From NCBI GenBank assembly GCA_020632995.1, contig JACKEN010000001.1:1644001-1708000 (forward strand): DNA of 64,000 nt, read 5' to 3'. The position numbers were made by a program, and so were the translations under genes. Source of the DNA: Deltaproteobacteria bacterium. GTDB taxonomy: Bacteria; Myxococcota; Kuafuiibacteriia; Kuafuiibacteriales; Kuafuiibacteriaceae. The notes under the pieces were generated by a model. That model was not told where the DNA came from, did no database searches, and was given only the letters and a program-made list of their open reading frames with translations. Below, piece after piece: positions 58,948 to 64,000 of this stretch. How positions within the stretch are numbered: the stretch's first letter is position 1; each line of letters begins with the position of its first letter.

Positions 58948-61509
58948 ATGGAAGACGAGACGGTCATCGTGAAGAGCAAGGGCAGCCCCAAGGCGGGCCG
59001 TGGGCCCGTCCGCCCCGACGACGTGACCCAGGAGGTCCCCACCGTGGCGCCCGCCCGGCGCTCGCGCCTGGTCCGCATCACCCGGGCCCTGGCGGTGACC
59101 TCGGTGGTGGGGCTGATCGTGGGGGGCATCGGGGTCCTGGTCACCCTCACCGTGCTCGCGCGGGACCTGCCGGAGATCGACTCGCTCGCCGACTACCAGC
59201 CCCACCAGGCCACCACCGTCATGGACCCCGACGGCAACGTGGTGGCGCGCTTCGCGAAGGAGCGCCGCACCCTGGTCCCGATCGATCAGGTGCCGGACAT
59301 CATGTTGGAATCGGTGGTGGCGGCGGAGGACGCGACCTTTTGGACCCACGAGGGCCTCGACTACTTCGGCATCGCGCGCTGCGCGGTGAAGAACACCCTC
59401 GCCGGCCGCAAGGTGTGCGGCGGCTCCACCATCACCCAGCAGACGGTCAAGACGTTCTTCCTCACCCCGGAGAAGAGCATGGCGCGAAAGCTCAAGGAGA
59501 TGATCCTGGCGACCCGGCTGGAGCAGGCCCTCTCCAAGCGCGACATCCTCTACCTGTACCTGAACCAGATCTACTACGGGCACGGGGCGTACGGGGTGCA
59601 GGAGGCCTCCCGCACGTACTTTGGGCGCAACGTGGACGAGCTGACGGTGGAGCAGGCTGCCTTGCTCGCCGGCCTCCCCCAGGCGCCCTCGAGCCTGGAC
59701 CCCTACAAGCACCCCGACCGCGCCCTCAAGCGCCGCGCCTACGTGCTCCGGCGCCTCCTCGAGCTCGAGAAGATCGATCAGGCCACCCACGACGCCGCGG
59801 TGGCTGCCCCGCTCGATCTCGACTGGGACCGCGATGACTCCAACTGGCTCGAGAACAGCCACTACGCGGCCTACGTCAGGGCGATCCTCGAGGACCGCTT
59901 CGGCGAGGAGCAGACCCTCTCCGGCGGGCTCAAGGTCTACACCGGGGTGCAGGCCCAGTGGCAGAAGACGGCGGAGGAGGCGGTGCAGGCTGGCCTGCGC
60001 GCGCTGGACAAGCGGCAGGGGTGGCGCGGCCCCCTCCTCCACCTCGAGGCCGACGAGCTCAAGGCGGTGCGCGCCCGGCTGACCGAGCGGCGGGCCCAGG
60101 TGGGCGACAAGCGCAAGACGGGCGAGATCACGATCTGGGACCTCTCCCCGGTGGAGCGCCTCCCCCGGCCCCTGCCGGCGGAGCGGGTGGCCCAGGCCGC
60201 CCGGTTCCCGCGCTTCGCGATGGAGCGGATCTACGCGGGGGTGGTGGTCGAGAGCAGCGACTCGGCCCAGGAGGCGGTGGTAGACCTGGGCGGAGTGCAG
60301 GTCCACCTGCCGCTCCGCACCGGGCTGTCGTGGGCCCGCGCCTTCAGCGTGACCAAGTGGACCCGCCGCCCCCGCACCCCGAGCGAGGTGGTGACGGTGG
60401 GCGACGTGGTGCTGGTGCGCCCCACCGCCGAGAAGAGCGCCGGGCACTACATCGGGGTGCTCGAGCAGCTCCCGAAGGCCGAGGCGGCCCTGGTCGCGAT
60501 CGACCCGCACACCCGCGAGGTGCGCGCGCTGGTGGGCGGCTACGGGATGGGCGCGGGGCGCTTCAACCGCGCGGTGCAGGCGCGCCGACAGGCCGGCTCC
60601 ACCTTCAAGCCGTTCGTGTACGGCGCGGCGTTCGAGCACCTCGGCTACACCCCGGTGACCAAGTGCCTGGACGCGCCCCGCGTCTACTACGACGAGTGGC
60701 TGGGCAAGACCTGGAAGCCGCAGAACTACGGCAAGAAGTTCGACGGTGAGATCACCCTGCGGACCGCCCTCACCCTCTCGAAGAACATCTGCTCGGTGGA
60801 GCTGATCGACAAGCTCAAGCCCGACGCGGTGCTCGACCTCGCGCGGCGCGCCGGCATCAAGAGCAACCTGCCGCGGAACCTCACCCTGGCCCTCGGCTCG
60901 GGCGACGTCACCCCGCTCGAGATGACCAACGCCTACGCCACCCTCGCCTCGGGCGGCCTGCGCGCCGACCCGGTGTTCATCCGCAAGATCGTGGACCCCG
61001 CCGGGAAGGTGCTCTACGAGGACAACGAGACCCCGGAGCAGACCGTGGCCCCGGACCTGACCTACCTCATCACCAGCTTGATGCAGTCGGTGGTCGAGGA
61101 TGGCACCGCGCAGCGGGTGAAGGTGCTCGAGCGCCCGGTGGCCGGCAAGACCGGCACCACCAACGAGGCCCGCAACGCCTGGTTCGTGGGCTTCACCCCC
61201 GACCTCGTGGCCGGGGTGTGGGTGGGCTTCGACAACAACGATCCCCTCGGCCCGAGCGAGACCGGCGGGCGCGCCGCCATCCCGATCTGGCTCGACTTCA
61301 TGCAGGCCGCCACCCAGGGGGCCCCGGTGAACGACTTCGTGGCCCCCGCCAACGTGGTCTTCGCCACCGTGGATCCCAAGACCGGCAAGCTGGCCGCCCC
61401 CGAGTCGGACGGCGCGGTGGTGGAGCCCTTCATCAGCGGCACCGAGCCCACCGAGTTCGCTACCGGCGCCGAGCCTCCCGACGAGTTCATGCTGGACGAG
61501 TACGAGTGA
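58948..61509 (+). CDS. Class A penicillin-binding protein (PBP1A-like)
   Basis: This is an 853-residue bifunctional peptidoglycan synthase. A cytoplasmic tail and one membrane helix (ALAVTSVVGLIVGGIGVLVT, about 47-70) lead to the GT51 domain (~90-280) with catalytic E127 (AAEDATFWTH), GGSTITQQ and KEMILATRLEQ. An OB-type middle insertion (~395-510) precedes the transpeptidase with S551-x-x-K554 (STFK), SKN (611-613) and KTG (734-736). All catalytic motifs are intact. The ATG at 58948 is the first sensible start, with only low-complexity sequence upstream. The gene ends 9 nt before the next, so they form an operon. Confidence 0.95.
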   Translation: MEDETVIVKSKGSPKAGRGPVRPDDVTQEVPTVAPARRSRLVRITRALAVTSVVGLIVGGIGVLVTLTVLARDLPEIDSLADYQPHQATTVMDPDGNVVARFAKERRTLVPIDQVPDIMLESVVAAEDATFWTHEGLDYFGIARCAVKNTLAGRKVCGGSTITQQTVKTFFLTPEKSMARKLKEMILATRLEQALSKRDILYLYLNQIYYGHGAYGVQEASRTYFGRNVDELTVEQAALLAGLPQAPSSLDPYKHPDRALKRRAYVLRRLLELEKIDQATHDAAVAAPLDLDWDRDDSNWLENSHYAAYVRAILEDRFGEEQTLSGGLKVYTGVQAQWQKTAEEAVQAGLRALDKRQGWRGPLLHLEADELKAVRARLTERRAQVGDKRKTGEITIWDLSPVERLPRPLPAERVAQAARFPRFAMERIYAGVVVESSDSAQEAVVDLGGVQVHLPLRTGLSWARAFSVTKWTRRPRTPSEVVTVGDVVLVRPTAEKSAGHYIGVLEQLPKAEAALVAIDPHTREVRALVGGYGMGAGRFNRAVQARRQAGSTFKPFVYGAAFEHLGYTPVTKCLDAPRVYYDEWLGKTWKPQNYGKKFDGEITLRTALTLSKNICSVELIDKLKPDAVLDLARRAGIKSNLPRNLTLALGSGDVTPLEMTNAYATLASGGLRADPVFIRKIVDPAGKVLYEDNETPEQTVAPDLTYLITSLMQSVVEDGTAQRVKVLERPVAGKTGTTNEARNAWFVGFTPDLVAGVWVGFDNNDPLGPSETGGRAAIPIWLDFMQAATQGAPVNDFVAPANVVFATVDPKTGKLAAPESDGAVVEPFISGTEPTEFATGAEPPDEFMLDEYE

Positions 61510-61518
61510 GGTGCTGCG

Positions 61519-62379
61519 GTGCGCGCCTGGCTGAGCTTCGCCCACGGGCTGCCTCGACGCCTCCCGCTCCTGCTCGGCGTGCCGGTGCTCCTCGCCGCCG
61601 CGGCGCTCGTGCTGCTCCAGCCCCGGCCCACCGGCCCGCTGAGCCTCGCGGACGCGACCCGGCGTGAGGTGGCGCCCGGGGTCGAGGTCCTCACCGCGCG
61701 CGTGCACCGCCGAAGTCTCCGCGCGGGCCGGCTGGTGGCGCTCTTCGCCGAGCCGAGCGCGGTGAGCCTCGAGCTGTTCGTGAACGAAGAGCAAGCCGCC
61801 TTGCGCGACCTCGCCGACGGGGCCCTCGCGGTGGTGAACGCGGGCTACTTCACCCAGGAGCGCCGCCCCACCGGCCTCCTCGTGTCCGGCGGCAAGGTGC
61901 TGAGCCCCTTCGTCCCCAACGCGGGGGCGGCGGGGAGCGGGGTGCTCGTGGTGGACGACGACGAGGTCCGCCTCTTCGCCCGCGACGAGGTGCGGCCGAG
62001 CACCTACCGCGGCGCCGCGCTCGCCATCCAGGCCGGCCCGCGGGTGGTGGAGCCGGGCGGCGCCCCGGGGATCCACTCCGACGACGGGGCCCGGGCCAAC
62101 CGCACGGTGCTGGGGCGCGACGGCCGCGGGCGCCTGGTCCTGGTGGTGATCCACAACCCCGACGGCGGCCAGGCCGCCGGGCCCACCCTGCACGAGCTCA
62201 TGACCCTGTTGGGGCCCGAGGGGGTCGGGCGGGTGGCCCCCGAGCTGGCCCTCGACTTCGCGTTGAACCTGGACGGCGGTCCGTCCACCGGTCTATCCCT
62301 CCGGGACGAGGCGGTGGAGGCCGAGCTCCGGGAGGCCTACCCGGTGCTCAGCGTGCTCGCCCTGTCGCCGTCGCGCTGA
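61519..62379 (+). CDS. Phosphodiester glycosidase (NAGPA/DUF2233-like) domain protein
   Basis: This is a 286-residue protein with one N-terminal membrane helix (LPLLLGVPVLLAAAALVLL). The NAGPA-like domain carries the motifs VVNAGYF, ...PTGLLVSGGKVLS, RANRTVLGRD and NLDGGPSTGL, the last with one residue changed from the common NLDGGGST. Homologs hydrolyse N-acetylglucosamine-phosphodiester links, and bacterial forms act on teichoic acid-like or phosphorylated glycan links. Directly after the PBP gene, this suggests a role in peptidoglycan or envelope glycan processing. GTG start. Confidence 0.82.
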   Translation: MRAWLSFAHGLPRRLPLLLGVPVLLAAAALVLLQPRPTGPLSLADATRREVAPGVEVLTARVHRRSLRAGRLVALFAEPSAVSLELFVNEEQAALRDLADGALAVVNAGYFTQERRPTGLLVSGGKVLSPFVPNAGAAGSGVLVVDDDEVRLFARDEVRPSTYRGAALAIQAGPRVVEPGGAPGIHSDDGARANRTVLGRDGRGRLVLVVIHNPDGGQAAGPTLHELMTLLGPEGVGRVAPELALDFALNLDGGPSTGLSLRDEAVEAELREAYPVLSVLALSPSR

Positions 62380-62386
62380 GCCCCCC

Positions 62387-63724
62387 ATGCAACCCTGCCT
62401 GCTCGCACTGTGGCTCCTCGCGCAACCCGACCCCGGGGCGATGGAGCAGGCCGCTCAGCGGGCGGTGGAGGCCCTCACCTTGCCCACCCGCCCCGGCTTC
62501 GGGGGCGGGGTGGCGGTGCTCGTGACCGGGGACGCGGGCTCCGACGCGCTGGCCGCGCGCCTGGCCGGGCAGCTCCGCGCCCTCGGGGTGGGCGCCCCTG
62601 CCGTCCTCCCGACGCAAGCCCGGTTGACCGGCCTCGATCCCCAGGCGGCCCGCGCCGCGCGCGACGCGGGGGCCGAGTGGCTGGTGTGGGTGGAGGCCCG
62701 CCGCGGCCCCGAGGGGACGGTGATCCTGCAGGCCAGCCTGCTCGACGTGGACCCCGAGGGCCTGTGGGGCGCGCCACCCGGCTCGCCCGCCAGCCTCGCC
62801 CTCGCCACCGTGGCCACCCCGGGGCCGGCCTCCACCCCACCTCCGCCGCCGCCCCCGCCGGCCGGGGTGCCCGGCCTCCACCCGGCCGGAGACCCCGCGG
62901 TCGCCCTCGAGCTCCCGGAGCGGGTGCTCGACCTTGCGCCCTGCCCCGCCCCCGACGGCGCCCCAGAGGCGCTGGCGGTGCTGACCGAGGGGCGCCTCGT
63001 GGTGCTCGCCGCCACGCAAGGCAACCTGCACCCCGAGCTCGAGCTGGACCTGTCGCGCCTCCCCCGCGCCCCCCGCCCCGCGCGGGAGCCGGTGGGCCAG
63101 GTGGTGTGCTCGGCCGAGACGCTCGCGTTCGGCCACAGCGGCCTCGCCACCGGCCACCTGGTGCGGCGCGCCGCGCCCGGGGCCCCGTGGGGCACCTTCG
63201 CCGGCCTCCCCCACGGCTTCGGGCCCGACGGCGGCCTGGTCACCGGCGCGCTCGAGGCCGGCACCAACCGCCTCGCCGCCGACGAGACGGGCGAGGCGGC
63301 CTACCAGCGCCTGGTGGTGGCGGGCGCGCCGCCCGGCTGGGCCCGGCTCACCGTGAGCACGCAATACCACTTGCAAGCCGCGGAGGCCCCGGCGACCGCG
63401 GGCCCGGCGGCGGCCGCGCCCGACCTCGACCCTGAGCTCTCGATCGGCGTGGGGCTCTCGGCCCGGGTGGTCGGCCAGGGCCTGCTCCTGGTGGGCACCG
63501 CGCCCCCCGGCCTCGCCGCGAAGTCCCCCGGCACCGACCAAGTCCGAGTCTGGCGAGGCCCTCCCCTCGAGCCCCTGAGCCCGTGGACGGCGGTGCCGGG
63601 CTCGGTGCAGGCCTCGGCGGTGCTGCGCCTGTTCCCCGACCGACGCCACGTGGCCCTCGCCGCCTGGCGCCCCGAGCGGGGCCGCAGCACCCTGTGGCTG
63701 TGGGCGCTGGAGGGGACGCCGTGA
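62387..63724 (+). CDS. Secreted protein of unknown function
   Basis: This is a 445-residue protein. A short signal (MQPCLLALWLLAQPD) is followed by an alpha/beta part with AVLVTGDAGSDALAARLAGQ, a run of eight prolines (PPPPPPPP, near residue 150), and a long beta-rich region suggestive of a beta-propeller (VLDLAPCPAPDGAPEALAVL, VRRAAPGAPWGTFAG). No family recognised. It begins 7 nt after the NAGPA-like gene and ends in a GTGA overlap with the solute-binding protein gene, so it belongs to the same operon as the cell-wall genes. Confidence 0.6.
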   Translation: MQPCLLALWLLAQPDPGAMEQAAQRAVEALTLPTRPGFGGGVAVLVTGDAGSDALAARLAGQLRALGVGAPAVLPTQARLTGLDPQAARAARDAGAEWLVWVEARRGPEGTVILQASLLDVDPEGLWGAPPGSPASLALATVATPGPASTPPPPPPPPAGVPGLHPAGDPAVALELPERVLDLAPCPAPDGAPEALAVLTEGRLVVLAATQGNLHPELELDLSRLPRAPRPAREPVGQVVCSAETLAFGHSGLATGHLVRRAAPGAPWGTFAGLPHGFGPDGGLVTGALEAGTNRLAADETGEAAYQRLVVAGAPPGWARLTVSTQYHLQAAEAPATAGPAAAAPDLDPELSIGVGLSARVVGQGLLLVGTAPPGLAAKSPGTDQVRVWRGPPLEPLSPWTAVPGSVQASAVLRLFPDRRHVALAAWRPERGRSTLWLWALEGTP

Positions 63725-64000
63725 GGCGCGCGGGCTGGGCGGCGGCGGTCGCCCTCGCGCTGTGCGGGGCGCAGGCGGCCCACGCCGGGCTCCGGGTGCC
63801 CTATGGGGGCGAGCTGGTGGCCTACGTGTTCGGGCCGCCGGTGGGCCTGAGCCCCCACGCCGCCACCGACGCGGCGGATCGCACCGCCCAGGCCGCCCTC
63901 TTCGAGCCCCTCTATCGGCTGGCGGAGGACGGCGCGCTGGTCCCGGTGCTCGCGGCGGGGCCGCCGGAGGTCTCGGGCGCCTCGGTCTTCGTGCCGCTGC
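63721..64000 (+). CDS. ABC transporter solute-binding protein, family 5 (3' end outside window)
   Basis: A GTG at 63721 overlaps the upstream stop by 4 nt and starts a signal peptide (VRRAGWAAAVALALCGAQAA). The mature start (VPYGGELVAYVFGPPVGLSP, then AALFEPLYRLAEDGALVPVL) is the opening of SBP family 5 (OppA/DppA-type) proteins. The frame continues past the window edge, so only ~93 residues can be seen. Such proteins bind peptides or nickel; downstream of peptidoglycan genes, murein peptides are possible. Confidence 0.75.
   Translation, partial: MRRAGWAAAVALALCGAQAAHAGLRVPYGGELVAYVFGPPVGLSPHAATDAADRTAQAALFEPLYRLAEDGALVPVLAAGPPEVSGASVFVPL

Noticed and set aside
58870..62193. A 1107-codon frame opposite the PBP gene
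   Set aside because: It is a shadow of the PBP1A and NAGPA-like genes. The composition is artificial and there is no plausible start context.

Overview
This is a very GC-rich window from a Gram-negative, aerobic bacterium of myxobacterial type. The evidence for the outer membrane is a FadL barrel, a TolC-type channel, a porin-like barrel and many lipoproteins. The evidence for aerobic life is an oxygen-dependent HemF. The evidence for a Myxococcota-like (former Deltaproteobacteria) origin is the number of eukaryote-like Ser/Thr kinases, a pseudokinase with a PEGA-like and TPR tail, a FrzS-like pseudo-receiver with a long coiled coil, and a DUF3108 protein. I cannot assign it more finely than that. 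Almost all of the window is coding. I see no rRNA, tRNA, CRISPR array, prophage or complete insertion sequence.

Region by region. 1-2.2 kb: a truncated DUF2079 membrane protein and a VapBC toxin-antitoxin pair with a clear palindromic operator. 2.3-6 kb: a 1242-residue membrane-anchored pseudokinase. 6.1-11 kb: a small secreted protein, coaX, a divergent EF-G-like GTPase and a helical repeat protein. 11-14.6 kb (minus strand): the FrzS-like protein and an ECF sigma factor with its zinc-binding anti-sigma factor. 14.9-19 kb: a CAP-domain protein, a CPBP membrane protease overlapping a catalytically dead trypsin-like protein, a DUF3108 protein and a PAP2 phosphatase. 19.1-26.6 kb: a tightly overlapping heavy-metal efflux operon (channel, adaptor, RND pump, response regulator, sensor kinase). 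26.6-36 kb: hemF, then a FadL barrel between two related large lipoproteins, one with an intact lipase box and one without, followed by small lipoprotein and membrane genes.

36-39.7 kb (minus strand): CBS protein, a homodimeric pyruvate-dehydrogenase-E1-like enzyme and dtd. 39.7-46.2 kb is the most interesting part. Two Fur-box-like sites precede a run of genes: a membrane glycosyltransferase, a cupredoxin-like lipoprotein, a DUF4856/imelysin-like lipoprotein, an outer-membrane barrel, an FMN-binding protein, a His-containing membrane protein, and fur itself. Together they look like a self-regulated, split Efe-like iron uptake or iron reduction system. 46.2-51.4 kb: an MltF-like transglycosylase with two substrate-binding domains, a lipoprotein, a B-box-like zinc protein and a radical SAM/SPASM enzyme with a membrane partner. 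51.5-57.5 kb: two convergent glycosyltransferases, an FHA-GAF-HD-GYP phosphodiesterase and a Ser/Thr kinase with TPRs. The kinase stop codon lies in the end of a MITE-like inverted-repeat element. 57.7-64 kb: a second kinase, a class A penicillin-binding protein, a phosphodiester-glycosidase-like protein, an unknown protein and the start of a family 5 solute-binding protein.

A feature of the whole window is that many first genes have a TAnnnT-type -10 element 6-10 nt before the start codon and no Shine-Dalgarno sequence, which suggests leaderless mRNAs. Internal operon genes, by contrast, often use ribosome binding sites or stop/start overlaps.
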